A stretch of 64,000 bases of DNA from Eunapius fragilis (lineage: Eukaryota > Porifera > Demospongiae > Spongillida > Spongillidae), in assembly GCA_963681505.1 (NCBI GenBank), contig OY811982.1, positions 7,325,272 to 7,389,271 of the forward strand. The letters are read 5' to 3'. The position numbers and the translations under genes were made by a program. Positions 53,477 through 64,000 of the stretch are shown one piece after another; position 1 is the first letter of the stretch, and each line of letters opens with the position of its first letter. The notes under the pieces are model-generated. The model saw only the letters and a list, made by a program, of their open reading frames with translations. It searched no databases and was not told where the DNA came from.

Positions 53477-56022
53477 GAGCGCAGGTGAGATGGTGCTATG
53501 AGCATGGGAGTGTTATTAGCAAGCTAGTCCCTTAAGGTCCAACTGTGTGCACTTTCTTAAGGTAATGCATGTCCAGATGTGGCCCATATCTTGATTTTTA
53601 TTCAAATTGAATTCTAAACAGATTAAAAGTGTAAATTGTCCTGATTTCAACGTGTCTTTCATCATACCAGTCAACATTAATCATCCTAAACCTAAATTCT
53701 ACCAAGCATAAATTAATTCATACATCATTGCTTTAATCATTTTTAAATTTATGGCTCCATCTGTAGCAGTAATTTAACTCAAGCTCACTTGTACTTGGAC
53801 ATATGCTCATGATACACATGTAAAGCTGGTATGTAACATGACCTGTATAAGTGCTAATAGCACACTCAGGTTCGCTGGGGGTAAATGTAACTAAAAGGTG
53901 GAAGGGTGTGCACCGGAAGCTATTGGTACCATAAACAATTTATGCATGAAATCACAGGATTTCAACAGTTTCAAGCAAAATCAATACCACACATCTACTT
54001 CCAATTGAAAATCAATTCTGTTCTTTCTAAAGGACTGCACTACTGATGGCATTGTAATGTACTGGACTAGTAGCACATTTAGCGTAAATGAATGCTATGA
54101 AATTAATTAGTTGGTATGATGGGTGAGGGGAGTAAATGTACCCCCTGTGCGCCATCAAGCAGACACCGATGTATATCCCCCTCAGTCCACTTTTTAGTTA
54201 CATTTGCCTCCCTGGGGGCAAATTGAACTAAAAGGTGTTGTGTGTGGGACCCTCCCACTGGAAACTCTATGTGCCCTAATCAATTTATGCATGCAATCTC
54301 AGGTTTTCAACAAATTGACTCAAAGGACTGAGCACTCCTTATAAAGGACGAAGGGGGGGGGGGGGGGGGGGGTGGCATTGCATTCCCCTGGAGCGGAAAT
54401 CTGATCATTATATGGGGACTCCAGTATATTAGGAGGGGAACCATTGGACTCCAGAGTCTACCAACATTTCCAACTGTTGCTGGAGATCCATTATAAACAC
54501 ACATCATTACTACTAATATAGGTACATGTATAAGTTTATAAATAGCATCTACAAGAATGCACGCTCTCTGCATCCTGTAGTATGCACTTAGATGTATTGC
54601 ATGTACACTATACATGTAGTTACCTGTGAATGCCTATTAATTAGTGAGGTGTCCAGCAAGTCATTTATTGCATTGCTAAATTAATGTCAAAGTTATTTGA
54701 AATAACTACATCTCTTCCTCCCTTTCGTATCTCACCTAACACCATGTTAACCTTCTCACACCTATACAGCAGTAGTGGTAATGGCCTCCCTTGCAAAATT
54801 TCAAAGATCCTCTTATTGAAAGGACATCAGCTAGTAGTGAACATCAGTTGTGTGTACTGGTTGTTTTTATTAACATGTATTGTATGAAACATATTACTTT
54901 GGAATGATATCGACTATGTTAGTCCTGCACACACAACACACAATGTTTACAGATATGCATGCATGTTTATGTGTTAGTGTGTTTTTGGCCTTTCACATTA
55001 TGGCGGAAGCTAACATCTTATCTATCACTTTGTGCATGTGGAGCATCACTTGGATGGATGTCAGTAACGGATCCGGGGGGGGGGGGGGGGGGGGGGGCGG
55101 GGACAAATCATATTCACAATTGATATGGCATAGGTAATACCATATATGGTGGAATATTATTGTGAACATGATTTGTGCCCCCTGCCCCCTGAATCCGCCA
55201 CTGAATGTGACCTACACTCACTGTCAGATGAAACACGAAGGTCGGGCTACGTCCAACTACATGTGTGTGGTATTATATGTGAGTGTCTTAGAAGCACACA
55301 TTTGACACACACTATGTGCAAGGATAGTTCATTTGGTGTTGGTCGTTGAACAACTGTGCATGACTGTAACTACGCGTGAATGCAGTGTGTATATGGTTAT
55401 TAAGTAATGGTAATGCCTGTAGTTATCTTATCATGCTGTCCTTTCTCATAACTTGACAATTGATAAATTGTGTGACTTCCTCTCTGCTCTAATTTGCCCC
55501 TCCACAATCCATATTTCAAGTCCACTCTATCTCAATACTTACCATCAAAGTAATTCCAATGTCCTGCCGTGGCCGTAATGTCATGTTAATTAATTTGTAA
55601 CCATAATGTAATGTATTACATTGACATCAGGCTTACGCCTGCTTGTGTACCCGCGTTCGGACCAATTACTCAAGGAATTGAATGACAGGCCGTAATATTC
55701 ATCTGTGTGAGTACGCGAGCAATACTGTGATTTAGATTTTTTGTACCATGATTTTCATCCTCATCCTGTCCCTATGTCGGATATCGATTAATTACTCGTT
55801 TCCACAGCAGTTGTAACAGAAATAATTATAATAAATTTCATCGTCTCGCATCTTTAATGGCGTTTGGTCAGACCAGCCATAAGTCAGGCCTTCTGTTGGA
55901 GATATATACTTGTCAGGTCTATTGCCAGTGTGGTGTAATGTATTGTCACGTGCAGTGCGCGTGGGAAAGGGAGATGTGGTGTAATGTATTGTATTGTCAC
56001 GTGCGGTGCGCGTGAGAACAAT
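53477..56022. other. copy B 3' flank and interval before the palindrome
   Basis: Homologous to the copy A 3' flank to about 55,560. It contains a direct repeat pair (53,880-54,000 and 54,195-54,320, AACTAAAAGGTG with AATTTATGCATG), a poly-G run near 54,350, the MITE at 55,065-55,206, and a direct repeat (GTGGTGTAATGTATTGTCACGTGC) at about 55,930 and 55,977 abutting the palindrome. No gene recognised. Confidence 0.6.
55065..55206. mobile_element. hairpin MITE with GGATCCGGGGGG termini
   Basis: ACGGATCCGGGGGG at the left and CCCCCTGAATCCGCCACTGA at the right are inverted; inner arms ACAAATCATATTCACAA and GTGAACATGATTTGT also pair around ACCATATATGG. It shares this core with the element at 7,812-7,945. 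It is absent from the copy A flank, so it inserted after the duplication. Confidence 0.75.
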
Positions 56023-59000
56023 TACACAGCCAATTCTCAACATATCTGTAACATATATGTCATATGCTACAATCTGGTATAGATTGATGACAACGTATGT
56101 ACCATGGATGTATCATACACTTATTTATTACATCCTGCTACATACCTGATACTACACTATGATACATATTGTTGCTATCATTCTGTTCCAATATTAACAA
56201 TATGTACCAGACCTTTAATATCATAGCTGTTCCTTTATGACTCATACATGTATCATTTTAAAAATGTAATGCTTTTGATGTGGACGGAGTGCCTGATGGT
56301 CCAGAAGCACGAATTCTTAGAGCTCCTTGCATTGAGATATCTGGTGTTGCTGATCAGTTCGAGATACCTCATGTAATGATCGTATTCAGTTTACCAAATA
56401 ATATCTCACCATCCCTGATTTACTTCATTGAACACAGCAGGATATTATATGAGAGGCTTAAGCTTGCGTGCATGTGAGGCTAACCAAATGCGCCTATAAT
56501 TGTATCGTGAGACAACCCGCCCTCGCACCATTAGGCGATCGGGTTGACGGAGTAATAGCGTGAACTGAGTGAAGCCATTTCAATGAGCACGTGTATTATT
56601 CCAATTAATTCTCCTCGGCATAAACATACGGTCATGTCAAGCGCACCGGTAAGTATATGTTTGGGGTATTTAAGTAGTATGACAAGTTGTGCATTGTGTT
56701 TGATCTTTGCCAAATAGCTTCCACCATGCAATCAGACGTTTCCCTACCCCTCAAAGTACAGACAGCACATCGCTGGGCGTCCTCACAAGTTATTCTTTTG
56801 AAGCCTTACAATTCACACATCTACCAGTACACCGAATGCAAATGAAGAGGTTGAACTTCCGATTCTGAGAGATGTACGAGACGGCAACGCGTGATTCTGA
56901 CATCGACAACGATACTGATGACACGTCTGATCTTGAAGACCTTAAATTTCGAGGAGATGAATGATAAGGCTGGGCAAACCAATGGAAGTTATTTTCCTTT
57001 TCCTTCGAAGATCTTTGCTCAGTTGTACTTGCTGCTAAACAGTCCGCATCCCATGGTATGATTTTTAAATTAATATTGCTAATTTTTAGTGGCACCTTTC
57101 CCCTCCAGAGAGTTCATTTGTGCTGTTTATTCTTAAACACATTGGAATTCAAACACCAAGTCTATCTGATATTAAGACCTTTAAGCTACCTGGCAGACAG
57201 ATTCCTGCAAGGGTAAGGGATAAAAATATAACTTACAATTAGTAAATATATTTTTCAACTAGCATGCTAATGATCATGGAGTTCCATTTTATTCTGTGCC
57301 ATTGGATGCTGTTATACGTCAGTGTCTTGATCGACCTGACATAGCGAGCAGCCTAGTGAGGTATCCTGTACACGTTGAGGGCACATATCGGTAAGTTATA
57401 CAGTTTAATGTAACTGTAAACCCATTTTATCTTGCCTGCCCAGGGAGATGTTTCATGCGAATCGTTGGCATTCAGATGCCAGGTTTTTTGTGCCAATGGT
57501 AACTTTACTTGAATATTTGTGAGGGATTGTGACTCCTTTCAACATTCCAAACTTGGTGTCCTGAAAGGAACTGTAGTGAAGTACCACCATCAGGTATTGT
57601 GATGGACGAGTATGTTGCAATAGGTGATGCATATTTTGCTGCAATAGACCAAACACTGTCTAACAGTTTTAAAGTGTGACGGAGCCGTACTGCAAATTGA
57701 AACATGAGTGAAAGTGGGAAGGTACATTTGGTACTAGCTGTGCAGTTGGGTTGTAAATCCTTTTCCTTTCCACACTGGTAAGCAGGGTGCCTACACCATC
57801 TATGGCTGTAAGGTCAGCGTACACGCCAGCAAGAAATCTGAAGGAGCTGGTAGTAACAAGGTGGACATTGATGCTTATGTGTTGGGCACACTCTACCTTT
57901 GTCCAGCTATTATATAAATGTCTGTGTTAACATGTCTCTCTTTTCCCTCCCCTATCTTTTGTCTCTCTTCATCTCCTGCTCTTTGGATCCTTTTCCTTCT
58001 CTTTCCCCCGCCACCACTCACCCAAGCCACTACTCTCACTCCCGCTACCACTCTACCCCACCACCACTCTCCCCACCACCACTCTACCCCACCATCACTC
58101 TACCCCACCACCACTCTCCCACCATCACTCTCCCCCACCACCACTCCCCCCCACCACCACTCTCACCCACCACCACTCCCCCACCACCACTCTCACCCAC
58201 CAACACTCCCCCACCACCACTCTCCTTCACCACCACTCTCCACCACCACCACTCTCCCCCACCTCCACTCTACCCCACCACCACTCTCCCCCACCACCAC
58301 TCTCCCACCATCACTCTCCCCCACCACCACTCCCCCCACCACCACTCTCACCCACCACCACTCCCCCACCACCACTCCCCCACCACCACTCTCACCCACC
58401 AACACTCTCCCCCACCTCCACTCTCCCCCACCATCACTCTCCTTCACCACCACTCTCCCACCACCACCACTCCCCCACCACCACTCTCCCCCACCACCAC
58501 TCTCCCCCCACCAACACTCCCCCACCACCACTCTCCCCCACCATCACTCTCCCCCACCTCCACTCTCCACCACCACCACTCTCCACCACCACCACTCTCC
58601 CTGCCACCACGCTCCCCACCACCACTCCCCCCACCACCACTCTCACCCACCAACACTCTCCCCCACCACCACTCTCCCCCACCATCACTCTCCCCCACCT
58701 CCACTCTCCCCCACCACCACTCTCCACCACCACCACTCTCCACCACCACCACTCTCCACCACCACCACTCTCCCCCACCACCACTCTCCCCCACCATCAC
58801 TCCCCCCACCACCACTCTCCCCCACCAACACTCTCCCCCACCAACACTCTCCCCCACCACCACTCTCCCCCACCATCACTCTCCCCCACCTCCACTCTCC
58901 ACCACCACCACTCTCCCCCACCACCACTCTCCCCCACCATCACTCCCCCACCACCACTCTCACCCACCAACACTCTCCCCCACCACCACTCTCCCCCACC

Positions 59001-59840
59001 TCCACTCTCCCCCACCACCACTCTCCACCACCACCACTCTCCCTGCGACCACTCTCCCCACCACCACTCTCCCCCACCATCACTCCCTCCCACCACCACT
59101 CTCACCCACCAACACTCTCCCCCACCACCACTCTCCCCCACCTCCACTCTCCCCCACCATCACTCCCCCCACCACCACTCTCACCCACCAACACTCTTCC
59201 CCACCTCCACTCTCCACCACCACCACTCTCCGTGCCACCACTCTCCCCCACCACCACTCTCCCCCACCATCACTCCCTCCCACCACCACTCTCCCCCACT
59301 ACCACTCTCTGGCTATAGTGCAGTTGTAACTTGAGACTTTTCTACTAAATACTGTCAGCTGGAGGGCAACCCTTGCTAAATGAATACGACTGTCCCCTTG
59401 TCCAGCTCAGCAATGTTGTCTTCACCACCTCCAGCGACAGCATCCAAAAAACCTGTGTCAAATCATCCACGAATGTAGCAACACATGTGTATTCCAAGAA
59501 GGTGCTTCAGTGCAGACCATGGAGAGAGAAGAAACTGTGTTCATCATGCTAGAATATCATCATGACTGGACAAATAGATTGTATTGCTATAATGTGTATT
59601 GCAAACTACTGTTTTTAAAATACCTTAATGGCCTAGAATAATTATCAATGTAATCCTGAAATACATATGTTTCATACATGACGCATATTGATATTATTTA
59701 TCTGTATCAGATTGTTTTAACAACCTGTACCAGATGACTGCTGAACATACATGTATATGTATCAATATGTGATAACATAGTTTGGTACAGATATGATTAC
59801 ATTCTGACCCAATCATTAATCAGATATGTTCCGTATCTAC
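56023..59840 (+). mobile_element. palindrome left arm: probable DNA-transposon unit with exon-like coding pieces
   Basis: Both ends of the arm carry AACATATCTG facing inward (near 56,039 and, inverted, near 59,822) and repeated TGATACA/TGTACCA motifs (56,060-56,260 and 59,700-59,800), as expected for subterminal transposase-binding sites. Inside, plus-strand exon-like blocks with splice-like borders encode FILKHIGIQTPSLSDIKTF (about 57,125), HANDHGVPFYSVPLDAVIRQ (about 57,263-57,390) and EMFHANRWHSDARFFVPMV (about 57,440-57,500), plus TIYGCKVSVHASKKSEGAG (about 57,797). The family is not recognised; a KDZ/Plavaka-type transposase upstream region is one guess. Confidence 0.4.
58008..59315. repeat. 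CCACCACCACTCTCC minisatellite, left arm
   Basis: About 1.3 kb of variable 12-18 bp units: CCACCACCACTCTCC, CCACCATCACTCTCC, CCACCTCCACTCTCC and CACCCACCAACACTC. The lack of TAA, TAG and TGA in the units leaves several frames open for over 460 codons (Pro/His/Ser/Thr on plus, Gly/Val/Trp/Glu on minus). These are not credible genes. Confidence 0.93.
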
Positions 59841-59852
59841 ACAGCCAATAAT

Positions 59853-62800
59853 GTAGATACGGAACATATCTGATTAATGATTGGGTCAGAATGAAATCAT
59901 ATCTGTACCAAACTATGTTATCACATATTGATACATATATGTTCAGCAGTCATCTGGTACAGGTTGTTAAAACAATCTGATACAGATAAATAATATCAAT
60001 ATGTGTCATGTATGAAACATATGTATTTCAGGATTACATTGATAATTATTCTAGGCCATTAAGGTATTTTAAAAACAGTAGTTTAATTAATGCAATACAC
60101 ATTATAGCAATACAATCTATTTGTCCAGTCATGATGATATTCTAGCATGATGAACACAGTTTCTTCTCTCTCCATGGTCTGCACTGAAGCACCTTCTTGG
60201 AATACACATGTGTTGCTACATTCGTGGATGATTTGACACAGGTTTTTTGGATGCTGTCGCTGGAGGTGGTGAAGACAACATTGCTGAGCTGGACAAGGGA
60301 ACAGTCGTATTCATTTAGCAAGGGTTGCCCTCCAGCTGACAGTATTTAGTAGAAAAGTCTCAAGTTACAACTGCACTATAGCCAGAGAGTGGTAGTGGGG
60401 GAGAGTGGTGGTGGGAGGGAGTGATGGTGGGGGAGAGTGGTGGTGGGGGAGAGTGGTGGCACGGAGAGTGGTGGTGGTGGAGAGTGGAGGTGGGGGAGAG
60501 TGTTGGTGGGTGAGAGTGGTGGTGGGGGGAGTGATGGTGGGGGAGAGTGGAGGTGGGGGAGAGTGGTGGTGGGGGAGAGTGTTGGTGGGTGAGAGTGGTG
60601 GTGGGAGGGAGTGATGGTGGGGGAGAGTGGTGGTGGGGAGAGTGGTCGCAGGGAGAGTGGTGGTGGTGGAGAGTGGTGGTGGGGGAGAGTGGAGGTGGGG
60701 GAGAGTGGTGGTGGGGGAGAGTGTTGGTGGGTGAGAGTGGTGGTGGGGGGAGTGATGGTGGGGGAGAGTGGTGGTGGGGGAGAGTGGTGGTGGTGGAGAG
60801 TGGAGGTGGGGGAGAGTGATGGTGGGGGAGAGTGGTGGTGGGGGAGAGTGTTGGTGGGGGAGAGTGTTGGTGGGGGAGAGTGGTGGTGGGGGGAGTGATG
60901 GTGGGGGAGAGTGGTGGTGGGGGAGAGTGGTGGTGGTGGAGAGTGGTGGTGGTGGAGAGTGGTGGTGGTGGAGAGTGGTGGTGGGGGAGAGTGGAGGTGG
61001 GGGAGAGTGATGGTGGGGGAGAGTGGTGGTGGGGGAGAGTGTTGGTGGGTGAGAGTGGTGGTGGGGGGAGTGGTGGTGGGGAGCGTGGTGGCAGGGAGAG
61101 TGGTGGTGGTGGAGAGTGGTGGTGGTGGAGAGTGGAGGTGGGGGAGAGTGATGGTGGGGGAGAGTGGTGGTGGGGGAGTGTTGGTGGGGGGAGAGTGGTG
61201 GTGGGGAAGAGTGGTGGTGGGGGAGTGGTGGTGAAGGAGAGTGGTGGTGGGGTAGAGTGATGGTGGGGTAGAGTGGTGGTGGGGAGAGTGGTGGTGGGGT
61301 AGAGTGGTAGCGGGAGTGAGAGTAGTGGCTTGGGTGAGTGGTGGCGGGGGAAAGAGAAGGAAAAGGATCCAAAGAGCAGGAGATGAAGAGAGACAAAAGA
61401 TAGGGGAGGGAAAAGAGAGACATGTTAACACAGACATTTATATAATAGCTGGACAAAGGTAGAGTGTGCCCAACACATAAGCATCAATGTCCACCTTGTT
61501 ACTACCAGCTCCTTCAGATTTCTTGCTGGCGTGTACGCTGACCTTACAGCCATAGATGGTGTAGGCACCCTGCTTACCAGTGTGGAAAGGAAAAGGATTT
61601 ACAACCCAACTGCACAGCTAGTACCAAATGTACCTTCCCACTTTCACTCATGTTTCAATTTGCAGTACGGCTCCGTCACACTTTAAAACTGTTAGACAGT
61701 GTTTGGTCTATTGCAGCAAAATATGCATCACCTATTGCAACATACTCGTCCATCACAATACCTGATGGTGGTACTTCACTACAGTTCCTTTCAGGACACC
61801 AAGTTTGGAATGTTGAAAGGAGTCACAATCCCTCACAAATATTCAAGTAAAGTTACCATTGGCACAAAAAACCTGGCATCTGAATGCCAACGATTCGCAT
61901 GAAACATCTCCCTGGGCAGGCAAGATAAAATGGGTTTACAGTTACATTAAACTGTATAACTTACCGATATGTGCCCTCAACGTGTACAGGATACCTCACT
62001 AGGCTGCTCGCTATGTCAGGTCGATCAAGACACTGACGTATAACAGCATCCAATGGCACAGAATAAAATGGAACTCCATGATCATTAGCATGCTAGTTGA
62101 AAAATATATTTACTAATTGTAAGTTATATTTTTATCCCTTACCCTTGCAGGAATCTGTCTGCCAGGTAGCTTAAAGGTCTTAATATCAGATAGACTTGGT
62201 GTTTGAATTCCAATGTGTTTAAGAATAAACAGCACAAATGAACTCTCTGGAGGGGAAAGGTGCCACTAAAAATTAGCAATATTAATTTAAAAATCATACC
62301 ATGGGATGCGGACTGTTTAGCAGCAAGTACAACTGAGCAAAGATCTTCGAAGGAAAAGGAAAATAACTTCCATTGGTTTGCCCAGCCTTATCATTCATCT
62401 CCTCGAAATTTAAGGTCTTCAAGATCAGACGTGTCATCAGTATCGTTGTCGATGTCAGAATCACGCGTTGCCGTCTCGTACATCTCTCAGAATCGGAAGT
62501 TCAACCTCTTCATTTGCATTCGGTGTACTGGTAGATGTGTGAATTGTAAGGCTTCAAAAGAATAACTTGTGAGGACGCCCAGCGATGTGCTGTCTGTACT
62601 TTGAGGGGTAGGGAAACGTCTGATTGCATGGTGGAAGCTATTTGGCAAAGATCAAACACAATGCACAACTTGTCATACTACTTAAATACCCCAAACATAT
62701 ACTTACCGGTGCGCTTGACATGACCGTATGTTTATGCCGAGGAGAATTAATTGGAATAATACACGTGCTCATTGAAATGGCTTCACTCAGTTCACGCTCT

Positions 62801-63332
62801 TACTCCGTCAACCCGATCGCCTAATGGTGCGAGGGCGGGTTGTCTCACGATACAATTATAGGCGCATTTGGTTAGCCTCACATGCACGCAAGATTAAGCC
62901 TCTCATATAATACCCTGCTGTGTTCAATGAAGTAAATCAGGGATGGTGAGATTTTATTTGGTAAACTGAATACGATCATTACATGAGGTATCTCGAACTG
63001 ATCGGCAACACCAGATATCTCAATGCAAGGAGCTCTAAGAATTCGTGCTTCTGGACCATCAGGCACTCCGTCCACATCAAAAGCATTACATTTTTAAAAT
63101 GATACATGTATGAGTCATAAAGGAACAGCTATGATAATAAAGGTCTGGTACATATTGTTAATATTGGAACAGAATGATAGCAACAATATGTATCATAGTG
63201 TAGTATCAGGTATGTAGCAGGATGTAATAAATAAGTGTATGATACATCCATGGTACATACGTTGTCATCAATCTATACCAGATTGTAGCATATGACATAT
63301 ATGTTACAGATATGTTGAGAATTGGCTGTGTA
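59853..63332 (-). mobile_element. palindrome right arm: inverted copy of the same unit
   Basis: Reverse complement of the left arm; every block noted there recurs on the minus strand, for example the HANDHG exon-like block at about 61,970-62,095 and the short open frame 62,878-63,075 matching 56,280-56,477 with few changes. Confidence 0.4.
60380..61345. repeat. CCACCACCACTCTCC minisatellite, right arm (inverted, shorter)
   Basis: The same array as in the left arm, on the opposite strand and about 338 bp shorter. The internal order of variant units agrees over long stretches, so the difference is a block expansion or contraction. Confidence 0.93.
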
Positions 63333-63655
63333 CTTTATTGGCTGTGTAGTCAAGACCTAATCCTACATGGTGGCAGCGGTGTAGCGCGTGGCGGGTCCTT
63401 CAACCTCGAAAGAGGAGGAAAGGAGGAGAAGGAGGTGAAGGTACCTACCACCGCCACCCTGACCAAGCCATCGCTACCAGGATTAACCATCGAAATGAAG
63501 TAGCAGCCGAGAATGGGCGAGGACGCCAGGAGAAGGGGACAGAGGTGAAGGCAAGAGCCAGTGTTAGGGCCAGAGCTGGAACCGAGGGTGAGTGCCAGAG
63601 CCGCAGAGTTGCGAGTAGAAGGCCAGAACCAGAATAAGGCTGAGAGTGAGCAAGG
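63333..63655. other. sequence outside the palindrome, no gene
   Basis: It begins with a second inverted copy of CTACACAGCCAATAA (63,335-63,349 as its complement), also found at the palindrome centre. Purine-rich GC-rich sequence follows with short open frames only. Confidence 0.6.
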
Positions 63656-63905
63656 AAAAGTCCTGCCGCCGGGGAGGTGAGAGTCCTGCCGTCGGGGGAG
63701 GTGAGAGTCCTGCCGCCGGGGAGGTGAGAGTCCTGCCGCCGGGGAGGTGAGAGTCCTGCCGCCGGGGAGGTGATAGTCCTGCCGCCGGGGAGGTGAGAGT
63801 CCTGCCGCCGGGGAAGTGAGAGTCCTGCCGCCGGGGAGGTGAGAGTCCTGCCGCCGGGGAGGTGAGAGTCCTCCCGCCGGGGAGGAAAGAGTCCTGCTGC
63901 CGGCG
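63656..63905. repeat. 23-bp GC-rich tandem array (GTCCTGCCGCCGGGG unit)
   Basis: About eleven copies of a 23-bp unit, GTCCTGCCGCCGGGG followed by AGGTGAGA, with few point variants. The period is not a multiple of three, so it is not a protein repeat in one frame. Confidence 0.95.
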
Positions 63906-63915
63906 AGAAGAAAAG

Positions 63916-64000
63916 GAGCGAGAGCCGCCCTACAAGAGGGAAAGAGCGAGAGACGCCCTACAAGAGGGAAAGAGCGAGAGCCGCCCTACAAGAGGGAAAG
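63916..64000. repeat. 27-28 bp tandem array (GCCGCCCTACAAGAGGGAAA unit), truncated by window end
   Basis: Three copies of a unit of GAGAGCCGCCCTACAAGAGG followed by GAAAGAGC, running off the right edge. Confidence 0.93.

Larger units (their letters stand above)
46085..55560 (+). repeat. segmental duplication, copy B block
   Basis: Counterpart of 8,060-16,265 in the same orientation, separated from it by about 30 kb. The flank beyond the gene is longer here, partly because of an internal repeat (53,880-54,000 and 54,195-54,320) and a MITE at 55,065. The last clear match is near 55,440-55,550. Confidence 0.88.
56023..63332. repeat. 7.3-kb near-perfect palindrome
   Basis: The left arm 56023-59840 (3,818 bp) and right arm 59853-63332 (3,480 bp) are reverse complements around a 12-bp spacer (ACAGCCAATAAT, 59841-59852). 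Differences are a handful of single-base changes plus about 338 bp more minisatellite in the left arm. Arm identity this high means a recent event, gene conversion between arms, or an assembly fold-back. Confidence 0.9.

Noticed and set aside
57899-59329. 476-codon Pro/His/Ser/Thr-rich frame, and similar frames on both strands of both palindrome arms
   Set aside because: The frames are open only because the 12-18 bp minisatellite unit lacks stop codons in several phases; there is no start context, no homology and several overlapping frames are equally open.
63656-63905. 23-bp GC-rich repeats considered as a coding repeat or CRISPR
   Set aside because: No spacers, a period not divisible by three, and stops appear in the frames.

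Overview
The window is metazoan nuclear DNA, most likely from a marine invertebrate and plausibly a sponge. The pointers are a DHHC palmitoyltransferase gene split by short GT-AG introns, a 2'-5'-oligoadenylate synthetase (OAS) domain (OAS is known from sponges), abundant ACATGTACATGT-type and CA/TG repeats, and a dense load of BEL/Pao, Ty3/gypsy, RLE-type non-LTR, Tigger and tyrosine-recombinase relics. No rRNA or other species marker is present, so the assignment is inference.

Layout. 1-2,900: microsatellites and GT-rich minisatellites. 2,931-7,031: 3' half of a DHHC palmitoyltransferase gene (+). 7,812-7,945: hairpin MITE. 8,158-14,743: copy A of a giant multidomain gene, broken by a nonsense codon and a 764-bp deletion. 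14,744-16,270: 3' flank shared with copy B. 16,850-45,800: a transposon-rich island. It holds a Mutator-like TIR element with a 9-bp target duplication (17,522-20,181), poly-G MITEs, three RLE-type non-LTR relics (21.2-25.1 kb), a tyrosine-recombinase relic (29.2 kb), a BEL/Pao gag relic (30.4 kb), Tigger/pogo transposase pieces (31.0-32.7 kb), a Ty3/gypsy element with both LTRs (33,012-38,060), and a BEL/Pao integrase relic (42.2-43.4 kb). 46,151-53,476: copy B, intact and intronless, 2,441 codons. 56,023-63,332: a near-perfect 7.3-kb palindrome with a 12-bp spacer, each arm resembling a DNA-transposon unit with a large CCACCACCACTCTCC-type minisatellite. 63,650-64,000: two tandem-repeat arrays running off the window.

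The most interesting content is the A/B pair. Copy B encodes one polypeptide with, in order, a MYND finger, a DUF4470-like MYND-associated region, a SAP-like motif, Sel1/TPR-type repeats, an OAS-family nucleotidyltransferase with GS and three Asp residues plus the OAS1 C-terminal domain, more TPR-like helices, a right-handed parallel beta-helix, two more MYND fingers and a conserved C-terminal domain. I know of no described OAS or cGAS-like protein with this architecture. Copy A has lost exactly the Sel1 region and the nucleotidyltransferase core, yet its two remaining reading frames (669 and about 1,489 codons) are otherwise open. B looks like a candidate nucleic-acid sensor or second-messenger synthase; A looks like a recently disabled copy or a pair of non-catalytic derivatives. 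Function is inferred from domains only.
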